Source: Tubulanus polymorphus (taxonomy: Eukaryota; Nemertea; Palaeonemertea; Tubulaniformes; Tubulanidae). Taken from it: DNA of 64,000 nucleotides. The notes under the pieces are model-generated. The model was not told the origin of the DNA. It saw only the letters and a program-made list of their open reading frames with translations, and made no database searches. The translations under genes and the position numbers were made by a program. Positions 33,301 through 49,200 of the stretch are shown in pieces (position 1 is the first letter of the stretch; each line of letters begins with the position of its first letter). The stretch is from the NCBI RefSeq assembly GCF_964204645.1, contig NC_134032.1, positions 10,410,275-10,474,274 of the forward strand. The letters are read 5' to 3'.

Positions 33301-33652
33301 TTTACGCAGCCTGAAACCGAAGATCCCCGGCGACATCGCGCGGTGTGTGCTCTGCGCAGCTGGAGAAGCAGAATACCCGGATTATTCACGCCCGTTCACC
33401 GAGATTAGGCGAGATTAGACGAGAATTGCCGAGACTCGCTGTTTGTTCAACGGATTTCAACTATTACCGCGGTTGCTGTTGGTGGTAAGCGTCATTTGAA
33501 TAGCGCGCACCTGCAGCAATATGGTAATTAGACCCGACGCGTTCTGATTGGTCGATCGGATCGTTACGGACCAAATATGGCAGAGGTAAACGGCCGCATC
33601 TTCATCTGAGTTGCAGACGAATATCTGGAATTTACGCCGGACGTTTTCAATC
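30400..33652. other. Divergent promoter region between tetraspanin and osr
   Basis: No protein-coding exon is recognised in this 3.2 kb. Candidate minus-strand donors (for example GTAAGTTGTG with its exon end at 32206) could close the non-coding first exon of the tetraspanin gene. The last 500 bases (33150-33650) are visibly richer in G+C and CpG than the surroundings, as expected for the promoter and 5' UTR of a developmental gene. A short direct repeat GCGAGATTAG / ACGAGAATT occurs at 33398-33430. Confidence 0.4.
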
Positions 33653-36752
<3,100 letters not shown>

Positions 36753-37126
36753 TAGACCTACACGGCTTGGAGAAAAATTTCATCTATTCGAAACCGAAAT
36801 ATCCTAGTGTTGATTTTTCAAAAGAACAGCGCCAGTGATAAACTGGGTCTCTCTTGATTTGATTCTACAGCATGTATACCGATTCAAATTAGTTAATTTT
36901 CGTAATCGTAACTTGCAATTGTTGATGTAGGTCCTGAATTCAAGTTACCTCAAAGAGTTTAGATAAGTTCATTTTCATGTATTTCAACTGAAACGGACTC
37001 GAATCTTTCTCGTTTTATCAATGTGGGATTCTCTGTCGTCACAACACGGACAGAGTGTTTCATCAATGGTTAATATTGAAATCAATTTTTTTATTAGAAG
37101 CATTTATTTCCAAGTCATTGAGTACA

Positions 37127-37132
37127 AATAAA
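37127..37132 (+). terminator. Polyadenylation signal candidate of osr
   Basis: AATAAA lies 375 bases after the osr stop codon; the next downstream sequence is a repeat array. Confidence 0.35.
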
Positions 37133-37439
37133 ACCTAGAATATTTAAATTCATACTGTCTTGCCACAGTATTTTGACCCGTGAGGGATATTTTTAGAAAG
37201 GACGGTATAATGCTATTGGACGATAATGGATCGGTCACTGGCAGGCGAGTGTGCGCTGGACTGTTACACGTTCTAATATGATTGTGTTTCGTTCCGAATG
37301 TCGTCATGGCGATACTTAACGGACTTTGACGACGATATAAAATCAGGACTTCAATTAAACAGCAACGCGCGAACCGACGATCACGTTTCAATTCGACCAA
37401 AGACGCTGAAAAGATGGCTATCTACGTACTATCTAGAAA

Positions 37440-37912
37440 AGACGGCTGCCTTTTAAGAATCCCCTTTGACATAATCAAATCTACCCCTACGAACACTTCC
37501 AATCAAGATCTACATATATCTTACTATGGCTTTTAGAAATGATGGCTGCTCCATAATCCCCCTATGACATCACCAAATCACCTTTTAGACACTTTCAGAC
37601 AAGATGGCTACCTCCATATACCCCATATGACGTCATCGATTCACCCCGACACGTTTCCAGAAAATATGAAAGCCTTCAGAAATCGCACCACATGACATCG
37701 TCAATATATTCACTTTTGGACATTATGTTAAAAAAGACGTCGGCCTCCATCATATCGCTCTGTGACATCATCAAATCACTAGATACGGCAATATTAGCCA
37801 CCAGTTACGGAAAACAAAAGCCATTTCTGGTTGGTTTTTCATATCCCCCTATGACATCATCAAATCGCTAAATACGGCAATTTTAGCCGCCAGTTACGGA
37901 AAACAAAAGCTC
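37440..37912 (-). repeat. Array of the TGATGTCATAGGGGGAT dispersed repeat
   Basis: Read on the plus strand, units of the form AAGATGGCTGCCTCCATAT..CCCCCTATGACATCATCAAATCAC recur about every 70-110 bases (ATCATC sites near 37470, 37568, 37630, 37700, 37770 and 37855). The last two units are close direct copies including TACGGCAAT(A/T)TTAGCC(A/G)CCAGTTACGGAAAACAAAAG. The unit carries TGACATCA/TGACGTCA, a CRE-like palindrome. Single or paired copies in either orientation are scattered through introns and spacers from 20 to 40 kb. Confidence 0.7.
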
Positions 37913-37929
37913 TACTGGCATTACTGGTT

Positions 37930-38390
37930 GTAAATACTCATTAATGATACACAATAGGCATCGCACAGATAACGATACTCTGTATTCACTATTATAAACA
38001 ATGGCAGATCTGCGTTGATACAGTTGATTGCTATAATGCGTTATATCAACGGTGAAGATATAATATATTAGTGCCGTGTCAAGGCAACCAGAAAATCTGC
38101 GCCACAACACGTGAGTCTCAACGAAACAGGTCACCGATGTCGTTTCAGCGGGTTTGTAATTACGAGTTAACACTTTACGTCAGCCGTCCCTTATCGCGAT
38201 CGTAAACACGGAATTTGAGGATTTTTCCAGTCCGGGTTTTGTGGCATATTAGAAAAATCCGAACCAGAAAATAACTCGTGCAGCTGGATTTAACTCAGAG
38301 GGATTTTTTTTCCGGGAGAGGATTTTTTTTTCAACATTTGATTTAGTTATCGTCGAACGACCCAAGCCGAGGGAGTTTTTAGTGTAGAAA
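37930..38390. other. Presumed promoter region of the 38391 gene
   Basis: No exon is recognised. The sequence just before 38391 contains T-runs (GGGATTTTTTTTCC) and reads into ...TTTTTAGTGTAGAAATG. Confidence 0.3.
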
Positions 38391-41300
38391 TGTTGGAGGT
38401 AGACATAGACGTGGTAAGTCAGAAGAAAAAACTTCTTTGTAGTAATTAACAGAAATCTTGAGTTTAAGACGATGCTGTTTTGTTAAAGGCATTTCTAAAA
38501 CTGGGACCCAGTTCCACAGTTGCTATTAGACTGAAATATATTCAAAATCAGTTAATTTATTGTTACTTAAGCTAGATTCAGCCCACGCAATTCTAGTACC
38601 ATAGATAAATATTTTAGAAACAATTCAAAACTATTATTTCATTTTAAAGAAATCGCGTAATTATCAAAATTATCAATGTTATGACGACAAAGAAAGCGAC
38701 AAAATTATCAGAGCATAATGAAACAAAATTTATCAACGTCATGAAGGTTACTGTTTAGTAGAAAAACATGTTTTCAAAATTTTCTTCAATTTCTTGACAT
38801 TAATTCAGTAATTTTTCCACTGTATAGTATATCGTATAGAATACAAGGCCACGGTGTTTCGCTTATTTCCTTAAATGAATTAAGCTGCTAGACTGGATTA
38901 ACTATAGGGGATTTAAGAAGAATTAACGCGTATGTCGATTTTATAACCGTGTCATTAAGATAGAGCGCTTGTCGAGACGCGCTTCACGGGTCCGGAGTTT
39001 ATTCGGCAGTTGAAAAGTTCACAGTTTAAAATCATTGCCCATACCGTTACAAGTTCATTAAATGATTTAAAATCAACCAGGCATACCTTATCTTCAAAGT
39101 CCACTTAATTTTCTAAACCTCAATTTTCATTTATGGAATATACGTATGATTCAGCAACCTCTGTGGCGCCCCCAGCCGACGATTTCAAGAATTTCAATGA
39201 ATACCTTCATTAGGGATTCACGCATTTTAAATAACTATATATTTCTTGAATGATCGTAATTACAGGAAATGTGATGATGTCATAGGGGGTTTGTGAGGAG
39301 GCCATAGTTTGTGGAAGGATCTAATAAGGTCTTATTTAATGACGTCATACGTAGAAGGCTTTATAGTGTCAGCCATTTTTCGGATGTTTTCTTACGCGAG
39401 AACGTCAATTGGAAAAATGAAGTATCTGTTTTCATAACGCCTCCTGTACAAAAGGTTCTGAAACGGGTTTTTTACGGTTCAGTGAACTAACAGTAGTATC
39501 TACACCGGGGCTAAACGAGTTTTGTTGGCAGTACTGTGAGCGGTATAATAGGTCTCAGCACACCAGGACTTGACTATTAAAACCTGATTAATCAACTCAG
39601 TATACTGGAAATTACGTGTGAGAACAAAAAACCATTAAATCCTAGCGGAATGCATTATTGTATTGAGCATTGCAGGAAATCAATTGAGCGAAACGTTATT
39701 TAACGGCAAAATTCTTCGACATAAAAAAACGAAATAAAACAACTTGAAGATAGGAGGCCGCTGTGGTTGAGAATGTTTTCAGCGCATTATTTTCTAAATG
39801 CTATTGTTTTAAGATTTCTAGATCTTCGCAGATATTAGCAGCAACTGTGGGATTTTTCCTCAGTTTTGGAAAACCTTGGTTCTTTGCTCCTAATTTCAAT
39901 GAAAATATTTTCTCTAAGTATAGGGCCTATACTGCTATACATACGGTTGGGAGAGACTTTGGAAGGGACTCAAAGGGTTCAGTAAAGTGTAAGTTTAACG
40001 AAACCATAGGTATTTCAGACATTGGGTTCAAACCCTGTACATTACCGCGTAGTGTCCCCGGGCAACTTATCCTCAGGAGTAAATGGGTAGCTGGTTTGAT
40101 TAGACGACTCCTGACTGAGCACCTAGCAGCTGCTCGGATGTTACTTCTCAACAGGGAGAGATGACTGATAAATGTTTAGAGCTGGGGGTAATAATACCAA
40201 TATAATGGAATGCGCCGTTGAACATAGTATCACGGTGAAGAGGGCGCTTTAGAAATCAAACCACTATTACAATCTCATATTACATCTTTCTGGAAGTGTC
40301 TTTATGATATACTTGCCTACAAAGGTGTCATAGAGATATTTATGACGGTAGCCAGTCTTTTTCTCAAAGGGTCTACGCGCTACCTAATAATCTACTGATG
40401 TCATATACTAGGTAATCACGGAGGTAGCTATCATCATTCCAGGATGAATCTACTTATTGTCAAAGGACGCTCGACTAATAGAAAATGTTGGCGTGTCTCC
40501 TTAGAAACGACCGTACCTCCCGCGTAGTAAGATCCTTTGACGACCACGCACGGGGTATTGTCAACAAACTATCCGGCATTGTGATCTAAACAATACGTTT
40601 TCATCAGTAATTCATGTAACTGCGGAAACAGCCCCAGTTTGCGGCCCTTCAATAGAAACTGTATATTACAACATGGTTATTAGTATATTAGGTAGATATC
40701 AACAAGTAAACTGTGGATTTTACGCACAGCTAGGGATTTATTTAATGCAGTTGAGTCCGAGGCCAGGTAAACAATTTTCAGGTATATATATTCGGATAGA
40801 ATACTGTAGGGACTCAGTTGGGGTAAGATTCTGAGTCAGTAGACTCAGTCTCTCACTCGGTAACGTTGAGTCCGGTAAAATCCAAACCCAAGTTAGCGTC
40901 AAATACTGAATAAGAGTTTGTGAAATAATATACAGTAGACTCTGTTTCTAACTGCGATAACGTTGAGACTGGCTTAATAATCCTTCCCCGAGCTCTGTCC
41001 CTTATATTGGAGACAATACCTGGTAAATTTGAGACCGTTTAATATTCGCGGCTGCCGATAAGAATGCCAAGTAAAAGGTTTGGGAGCCGAGCACAACTTT
41101 TACGATTCAAAATCTGTGTCGGGATAAGTGATAACTAACTTAGTCAGCACTGGTTGGGTTTAGGTAACTCATTCTAGTTCAGTTGGATTATTTGGAAGCC
41201 CTTTCTTTCTCTGTCTAAATCAGAATGCACAAGGAGCTAGTCTAGAGCTGTCGTTTGGACAAGACCACGATCAAAAACAAACGGATAATGGTAATTCGGC

Positions 41301-43067
41301 TGCGAATACAGAAAAAAGCCAAAAAGTTGTAGATGAAAATGCTGATGATTATGAAACTAGCGACGATAAACGAGAAAAGAAGAAACCCGTTACGCCAGTT
41401 GAGAACAAGAAGCGAGATACTGCACCTGTAGCGACAGGAGGCGAAGAGGGCCGTAAAAACCAGGAAAATAACCAAGAAGAGACGATTCATCACAGATCGA
41501 AGAAAACTAAGACTGCTAAAGCTACGGGAGGCAATCAGCATCAGAAAAATAACCAAGAAGAGACAAGTGATAGGCAGAAGAAAAAGAAGACCGTTAGCGT
41601 TACGATAGGAGGCAGTGGGAACCAGGAAAATAACCAAGAAGAGAGAAGTGATAGGCAGAAGAAAAAGAAGACCCTTAGCGTTACGATAGGAGGCAGTGGA
41701 AACCAGGAAAATAACCAAGAAGAGACAAGTGATAGGCAGAAGAAAAAGAAGACCGTTAGCGTTACGATAGGAGGCAGTGGAAACCAAGAAAATAACCAAG
41801 AAAAGACAAGTGATAGGCAAAAGAAAAAGAAGACCCTTAGCGTTACGATAGGAGGCAGTGGAAACCAGGAAAATAACCAAGAAGAGAAAACTGGTAGATC
41901 GAAGAAGAAGAAGAAGACTATTAACGTTACGACAGGAGGTAGCAAGGACCATGATACAGATAAGAAGAAGGACAAAAAGACGCTAGCCATTTCGATCGGG
42001 TTCGGGAACGACAAGGACGACGCCGCGAAAGAGGGTGACGACCGCGATCAGGACGATAGCGGAAGTGAAGGAGGTGAGTTACGCGTTATTTCTCCGCCTT
42101 ATCATAGCTCGCTTGCCAGGGCTGGCTCACTAACATCGTAATCCCTGCGAATTAATCTCCTGCACGACACGTAACCGCTGTATAGCGAGCAAGTTTTTAC
42201 TTTTTGAAATATCCTTTTAGAGGCTTTACTTTTGAGAATAGCAGGGCTTATCTTTTGAAATATCCTTTTACGAACAGGGTTTCATTATCAGAATATCCCC
42301 TTAGGCTCAATTTTGAATTTTATATCATTTTGGAAGCGGGGCTTTAATACTTCAATCATCCCCTTAAAACGTGTGACCTACGTTTACACTAAACTTCAAT
42401 TTTCGTTTAAACATATCCATTTTACGAGCTCGCTTATTTTAAATCCGCGAATGAATATGTACATAAGCGCACGCTCTACGGGCCTGTTATTCAACTCCCC
42501 ATTAAAAGCGAGACCACTTTTGATTCCTCGAATAAATAAAGAAGAATGTATATAGCATATCATACGTGTATGTGCATACGTTGGCCTGCAGAAAGCGTAA
42601 CCAGTTGATTCTTATCAAAGCCGTGCGTGTTTGGATAGTTCTTTCTCAATTTCTCATGGATAATTCGGAAGAAACCGAGCCGGTTTCCTCTCGTAAGTCG
42701 TACTTTCACTAGGCCACCTTTAGAATCTAACTTCAACCTGGAATTTTATAGGGAAATACTTAGTTGTTGAATGAATAGGGAATGTTTGGACGATCCCTTA
42801 ACTTCGATGACTAACAATATTGAGCCAGTTGCACAATCAGGATTTGGATTTGAGACCAATCTCGGAAATAGAATATCAGCCAATTTTACGATAGTCTTTG
42901 GATGAGTCCTAACATTCTAGACCATATTTGGACTTAAATCAGGGTCCGAATGTGCAACTATAGGCCCGAACGAAACCTTAGTAAATCATTCTATCGACTT
43001 ATCAACTAACATCAATTATTTTTCTCTTTCTCGCTTACCTTTTCTTCATATAGCTGGCTTTCTGTAG
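38391..43067 (+). CDS. Charged low-complexity protein with ~27-residue tandem repeats
   Basis: Model: exon 1 38391-38414 (MLEVDIDV, donor GTAAGT), exon 2 41224-42073, exon 3 43054-43067 (acceptor after a long pyrimidine tract, ending AGFL-stop); 888 nt, 295 aa, phases fit. Exon 2 is open throughout on the plus strand from its acceptor and codes mostly D/E/K/N/Q residues. Its core is six repeats of NQENNQEETSDRQKKKKT followed by VSVTIGGSG. It has no signal peptide and no helix; the protein should be soluble and disordered, with KKKK blocks that could be nuclear signals. Function is not recognised. Long minus-strand frames over the same bases are shadows. Alternatively exon 2 belongs to a 5' extension of the following giant gene, which begins 230 bases later in the same direction; exons 1 and 3 are predicted only from signals. 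Confidence 0.5.
39752..40165 (+). mobile_element. tRNA-derived SINE-like sequence, interrupted
   Basis: GGAGGCCGCTGTGGTTGAGAATG (39752-39774) resembles a tRNA A-box head. GGGTTCAAACCCTG (40024-40037) resembles a B box, followed by GTGTCCCCGGGCAACTTATCC, AAATGGGTAGCTGG and GCACCTAGCAGCTGC, as in tRNA-derived SINEs of marine animals known to me. The A-to-B distance is far too large (about 270 bases), so either unrelated sequence was inserted or the head is a chance match. A 133-codon frame starting at a GTG overlaps it and is not a gene. Confidence 0.4.
41458..41940 (+). repeat. In-frame coding minisatellite, mostly 81-bp units
   Basis: Unit starts at 41458, 41533, 41620, 41701, 41782 and 41863, giving lengths 75, 87, 81, 81, 81 and 78, all multiples of three. 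The three central units differ at only a few bases, while the outer ones are more diverged, as expected for unequal crossing-over in the middle of an array. Confidence 0.85.
42185..42365. repeat. Degenerate short tandem repeat in an intron
   Basis: The module (G)GCTTTACTTTTGAAATATCCTTTTA recurs imperfectly about five times at 30-55 base intervals. It lies in the last intron of the 38391 gene model. Confidence 0.45.
42823..42967. mobile_element. Diverged palindromic element, ~145 bp
   Basis: The ends are TGAGCCAGTTGCACAATC and GAATGTGCAACTATAGGCCCG, imperfect complements, with mirrored GGATTTGGATTT/AGTCCTAA-like inner arms. It is a decayed relative of the GGGCCCAGTT family. Confidence 0.5.
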
Positions 43068-43295
43068 ATGCTTGTGGAGAATTTACATGGTAACCCCTTA
43101 GAACACTCCACATTTATGGTAACATGGTAACCCGTTAGAATACAACATACCCTAAAATCGCATCATGGCAGTCGAGGGCAATTTTTCTTATAACGTTAAC
43201 TGACAAAGAACGTCGGAAAATACCGATTTGAATTTGAAATTTGAAAACAAGGCGTTTCGAAGAAAGGATTCGAATCGATAGAATTCGCCTCAAAT

Positions 43296-46200
43296 ATGAG
43301 TAGAATTAGCGAAAACCTTCCCTCCCGTAGCGGTGGACCAGGTTCCGGTTGGTTATTTGCGACGCTTAATGCTAATCGCCGCTTTCTCAAGGTCGTTAAA
43401 GAGAGTCGTCGTCTTGCCTCCGAACAGACGGCTGGCCATGGCTACCAGGTCGGCGTGTTCACGAAACCCGAAGTGCTCGCTGGTCCCGCCAGCTCGATGG
43501 AGACGCCGGAGTCCGGTGATATAACCAGCGATGAGGAAGGCTCCGAAAACCAAATAGCCGATGTCGAAGTTACTATAAAAAAGACCGATTACAACCTTAA
43601 CGAAATGGAAGTATTTATTGAGCCTAGCCGGCAGCCAGCATGTTCTGCCGATGCGGATATCAGATCAAATGGAGGTGAAGGTCATATGGACAACGTCTCT
43701 TTGACATCCTCTCTTTCCACAATCGCGAACACGGAAACACGTGATGAGCCGACCGGAAGTGACGACGAAGAATGGGACCTCGATAAATTGACGGCTCCAC
43801 CAGAACCCGAGACATACGACGCTCAGAAAATGAAAGATGGCTCCTGGCTATTCGTGACATTATTTTCAACGCGAAAATTCCTCAAGGCCAAAGACACTGA
43901 CGGACACCGAAACGACGAGAATTTCATCCACAGTAGCGATACTGAAAGCGACATGATCGAGCTTGAAAACGATTCAGACAAACCGTCATCACTATCCGGG
44001 GAAGCTCTCGCTCGTCTCGGTAATTCGTCGACCGACATTACCGTCAAGGATCGGGAATTTCCGGCGCACCCGAGGCGAGTTTCCGCCGCGTCGACGGTTT
44101 TTAGCGAGAACGAGGCCGCGTGCGTCGAGCGCGTTATGGCGGAAGCATCGGAACGGACGAACTCCGACGTGTTCGAAAACGACGATTGGGACTACACGAA
44201 TTGTCTACATACCAGCCATCTCGAACCGGGCGATACAGAGCCCGAGATGATGTCGGTACGTGGAGGTGCAGTTGACGATATGAGTCCCAATGAAAGCAGG
44301 CCTGATTCAGAGAATGATAAGAAACGGATACGAAATGAGGTTGAAACAACAGACGAAACTAAGGAGATCACATCAAATGTGATGGCTTATAATGTCGAAT
44401 TAGACCAAAGCGAAATCGATGAAAGGTCGATTCCGAACGAATTGAAAACGAACAATACGGATGTATTCGAACGCGATTCGAACCTCATAGAGAATTCATT
44501 ATTGATGTCTTCATCACCTGAACATACTAGCCGACACAGTCCTGTTGACAGTTCAAAGGGGGATATGTCAAGAGATGGATTTCTGGGTGGATCTGGGAGC
44601 TGTAAAGATGCTGTTCTAGATACGAATAACATGGACGATGTTGTAGATTGTGGCGACGATTTATCCAAAACTCAAGACGTGGATGGTGACGAAAGTGGAA
44701 AAACCGATGACGTAGTCGGCGTAGAGTTAACGAATACCGATGACGTAGATGATGATAAATCTACGAAAACTGATAATGTCGATGATAACACGACAAACAC
44801 AGATTGCGTAAGCAATGAAGAAGAAGCCAAAACTAATGACGTAGTCGATAAGGGATCAGTGAATACCGATGATGAAGATAGGTATGAAATAACGAAAACT
44901 GACGACGTAAATTATGAAAAGGAATCTGGAATCGACGACGAAGATGGCAAAGAAAGCCCTAACCAGGGAGATCTTTCCGAAGCGCAAATTAATTACGTAA
45001 ATTATGATACAAAAACTGCTGACGAAGATGAACATAACTCTAACACTAAAATTAATGCTGATGCGGTAGAAAGTAATGGTGAGAAAAGCGACGAAATGGC
45101 AAATGGATATATTTCAACAGGGAGTTACGGGAATGTAGATTCTGATGAAACTTCAGCTCACGATGAAATACAGCACTGTGTAGTGATCGAAGGTGTTGCT
45201 TCTAAGTCGTCACTCGGTGACGCACGTAACCAATTACAACAAATTAGCGAAAACAGAGACTCGCAGGAAATCACGTATTCACAAGTTTCAAAGCGCGAGC
45301 CGCCGGTTGATACTAGTCAGAATATATCAAATTCAGACAACGGAGTTTATAACTGTAGCGATATCGTGGAGGAACATTTAACTATGGCAACTTCTGAGAA
45401 ATCGGATTCTGGATTCAATGCGATAGGGACCGCAAATACTGGTGACGTAGTTGGTGGTAACATCCTAAAAACGGGAGACGCGCGTGGCGACAATCCTGCT
45501 GAGACTGCTGACGAAAATTTCACGGAATTTGGGGAAAATGAGGTATTTCTGGCAAATGAACCGGGAAATGTTATAGTGGAGAATTCTGAGGCGTTAAATC
45601 CAACAGAAAGTCGATCAGATACTAACAATATCGATAAGGTGCCGCTAGACGGCGCACTAGGTTTGACTGCCACGGAGGAACACGATTTTCAAAAGTCCAC
45701 GGTCGATTCCGAAAAGGATGAAGCAACTCTGTTGGATTTAGGGATGGAAAATGGAGAAATCAAAGATGTTTTTGTAAATGGTTCGAATAATAAGCCAGTC
45801 ACAGTACAGGAACATAAAAGTGCCGAACCTGATTTAGCCAACGACGTGACTGACCTTGACGGTCAGGAAATAGGATGCAGAATATCGGTTTGTAAACAAG
45901 AAGAACAAATCCATAGCGAATTGTCGATCTGTGCCCAGGAAGAAGGAAAGTCATCGAGTGGGGAATACGGTGCAGACAATTCGCAACTCACACCTGATAA
46001 AAATGGAAGAAATGTAACAATGGAGGAGACAAGGATTGAAGATGGAAGAGCTGAACGTGACCTTATATCGAAAGAGAATTTGGAATTACAGCTGGACGAA
46101 AACAATAAAGGTACCATCGGAAATTTCGATTTGGACCTTAATTCGGAACAAGTGCAAGACAACGGTCATGGAATTGATGGTGATTTGAAATTGAAAACCG

Positions 46201-49200
46201 AACCCAATAAGTTCAATGGGGAAGACCGTGTAAATTCTGGCCTATCAGGCGATACGAATGGCAACAATACAAACACCGGCTTATACCAAAATAACATTCT
46301 TTCTGGTCACGTCGATGGAATCACGGTGGTAGATAATGCTTTCAAAGGGATGGATCTAGGTGAAAAAGATGCTAAAATCGGCCAAGTAGATTCAGCCTCC
46401 AACGGATTGGAGATGGATAGCGTAGTCCAGAGTGAAATATCTCAGGATATCGAGGGAATACGCTTCGGTCAGGATGTTACCAGGGACAAGAAAAGTGACA
46501 TATCCGATGAATCGAATACAACAATTGCCGATAAGCAGTCCATTAGTGAAAAACACGGTGCTGAAAGTGTAAAGACTTATTCGAGCGTAAAAGAGATTTT
46601 TGACAATGACGCCACCAGACCGTCACCCCTCGGTGAATCGATCAGCTCCAGGGGGCGCCATGTGTCTCTGAACGCGTTAATCCCGACGAGATACAGCCGA
46701 ACTCCGACTTACAACGATAGTAATCGCTTGAGCCCGGGATATGTGCATCCCAACCATCGATTGTCAACGATGACCGACTCATCCAGACAGTCCCCACTCA
46801 CCGGAGTCTACTCGCCCCTGAGTTACACAACAGGCGTGTCTGACGGTTCGAATCCCGCTAGCGAGCTGCTTCTCACGTCAGACGGAGCTAACAGCGCGAG
46901 TTTATTGGGAATAGACCGCACTGAAATGAGCAACGAGCCAGGGTTCAACCAAGCCAACAATTACAATATCAATCTCGATAACAGTTTGTGCATGTCGGAC
47001 GATATTGACACTGGTATAACCACGCTTTTCGGTGCGACCCGTGAGAATGCCGATAATGACGTCATCGCAGGACGTGATCAGTCGCGTGATAACATAAGCT
47101 TAGAACTGGGTGAGTTTCGCGGATCGGGCGTGCGACAAGAGTTGGAAAGAAGGCCACAATTCTACGACAATCCCAGCTACGAGGCGGATGAGGAAGAACA
47201 AAATGGCGTTGTCGATGAAAGCGAAAGTTTGCACACTAAAGGCGGCGGCCGTGACGGCAGGTCATTCGTACCCTCATCGAAGTTGAGCGCTAATTCGTTA
47301 GCCATCCCGACCATTAAAAAACATCGCTGGAGCGTCATGAAAATCGATCAAGACGGCCACGTGATCAGCGAGGAGGACTATCTAGTGCCGTATCGTGAGT
47401 CGCGATGTAATTCGGCCGTCGTAGTTGATGATATTCGTGAAAAGCCGGATGCGGACGAGGAATGTAAAGCGGCCGACGGCGTTTTAGCCGGTGAAAATGT
47501 GGACGTTTCCGCGAATGTCGTCGTCACGGAAATCGAGCCAGTGACGAAAGCTGATGATGGAACCGACTGCTTAATATTAAAAGAATCTGCTAGCGTGGAT
47601 GAGCGCTATCGAAAATCTCAGCCGGAAGAGCTCACTAGATCAGCAGAAAATATTAGCACAGAAAATGGTACTGTGTGCAGGGGAAGCGAGTTATCGATAG
47701 ACAGCGCTGATATTCCGAAATATGGCGCTGAACTACCACCGACTAGTGATACCGATGTCACTGAGCTACCACTAAGAGCTTGTGCTGAGTCATCGACTAC
47801 AGATGGCGCTGATGTCGCTGAAATGCCACCAACGGTTGGCACCGATTTCACTGAAATATCACCGGCAGCAGACAGGAGTGCTGATATGAGTGAATTACTG
47901 CCTACAGACGGCGCTGATGTCATTGAACTACCACCGACAGACGGCAAAGTGAACGACTCTTTGGAACTCAGCAGTCAGCATTTTGGCGAAGATGCACATG
48001 ATAACTGTACTGATATAAAGGCTCCCCGCGGTACAGATGAGTCCCAAATTGAACCGAATGAATTTGTTATGAATGAGAAGATAATCATGAATTCAGATAG
48101 TCGGCGGATGTCTAATACATGTAACAGTGAAGCCGGTTCCGAGTTGGAAAAACATAACGCTGTGTCGAATATGGTCAGCGATTCTGTATCAAATGTTGGT
48201 ATCGATGAAAAGTGTAGCCACGATAAAGAAACGCCCACTCCGAATTTCAATGCGATCTTTTTAAACTCAAACATCGATACTGAGGTACAACCCGATTCAC
48301 CGCGCCGAACTTCAGGGTCAGAAAAGGATTCGGACTCAACACCAAATACTGGGAATATTGAAGGTGATGACTTGACCTTAACTACTGTGGTTTTCTCGGC
48401 CGATCTTACTGAAGACCCTTTGTTGAAAGATGGCGTGGAATATCCCTTACTTGACGATAGAATCTCCGAATTAACTAGAGATGGGGAGGATCCTTGCTAT
48501 CCGGTTTTAAAAACAACCGTCACAAAGGATGAATCCCAATCCGAGACACAAGACCATGCTCCTAGAAGTGAATGCTACCAACCTGGAGAGGAAAACGTCG
48601 ATACAAGTAACAAAATGCGCAGTGATAAAGTCAAATTGGAAAGCGCAACTCTTAAAAAGACGTACAACGACGACAAAGGGATTCCTTCAGCCAAAAGTGA
48701 AACTGAAAGAAATGAAGATCAGATGTCCATCATAAGTTTGGAAAATAAAGGCTCAAATAAAGTTTCAATGGAACCAGCCAGTGAAGGTTTAGGAGCAATC
48801 GATACTGAGAAAGTAGGCGTGGAACCGACATCGCCGCAGAAACGAGTAATTGACAGTTTTGACCCAACAACAACAGATGCCACGTTCAATCGACACGTTA
48901 AATTCAAAAACAACGGCCGAGATTTGCGGAAAGTAGATGACACTGGTAGTTTCGGCAGTTCAGACCAAGGTCACCGGAAGACAACTGGCAAAGAAGCGAA
49001 AATTGCGGTTAAAAATTCGAGGACTAGTACTTTGAATAAGCTCGGGGATAGGGCGGAGAGGGATTTAAAACCCACGCCACCAAAATCGACTGCAAGGGCA
49101 AAATCATCCGTTCGTACCCCGATTACGCGAACACATCCGCCACCGGTGTCCGAATCCGCGAAACGGCGACCAAGAACTAGCAACGCTATAGCAACGAAAC

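Noticed and set aside
37104-37400. 98-codon minus-strand open frame overlapping the osr 3' end
   Set aside because: No recognisable features; contains the complement of the osr poly(A) signal region.
37440-37912. CRISPR-like regular repeat array
   Set aside because: Units are long, diverged and irregularly spaced, dispersed copies occur elsewhere, and the genome is animal.
39763-40164. 133-codon plus-strand open frame
   Set aside because: It begins at a GTG and overlaps a SINE-like sequence with a tRNA B box; no protein family is recognised.
41242-42014. Long minus-strand open frames (236 and 157 codons) with hydrophobic, repeat-like sequence
   Set aside because: They are antisense to the plus-strand 81-bp coding repeat; the apparent Phe/Leu-rich repeats are the complement of lysine/glutamate codons, and no splice or start context supports them.
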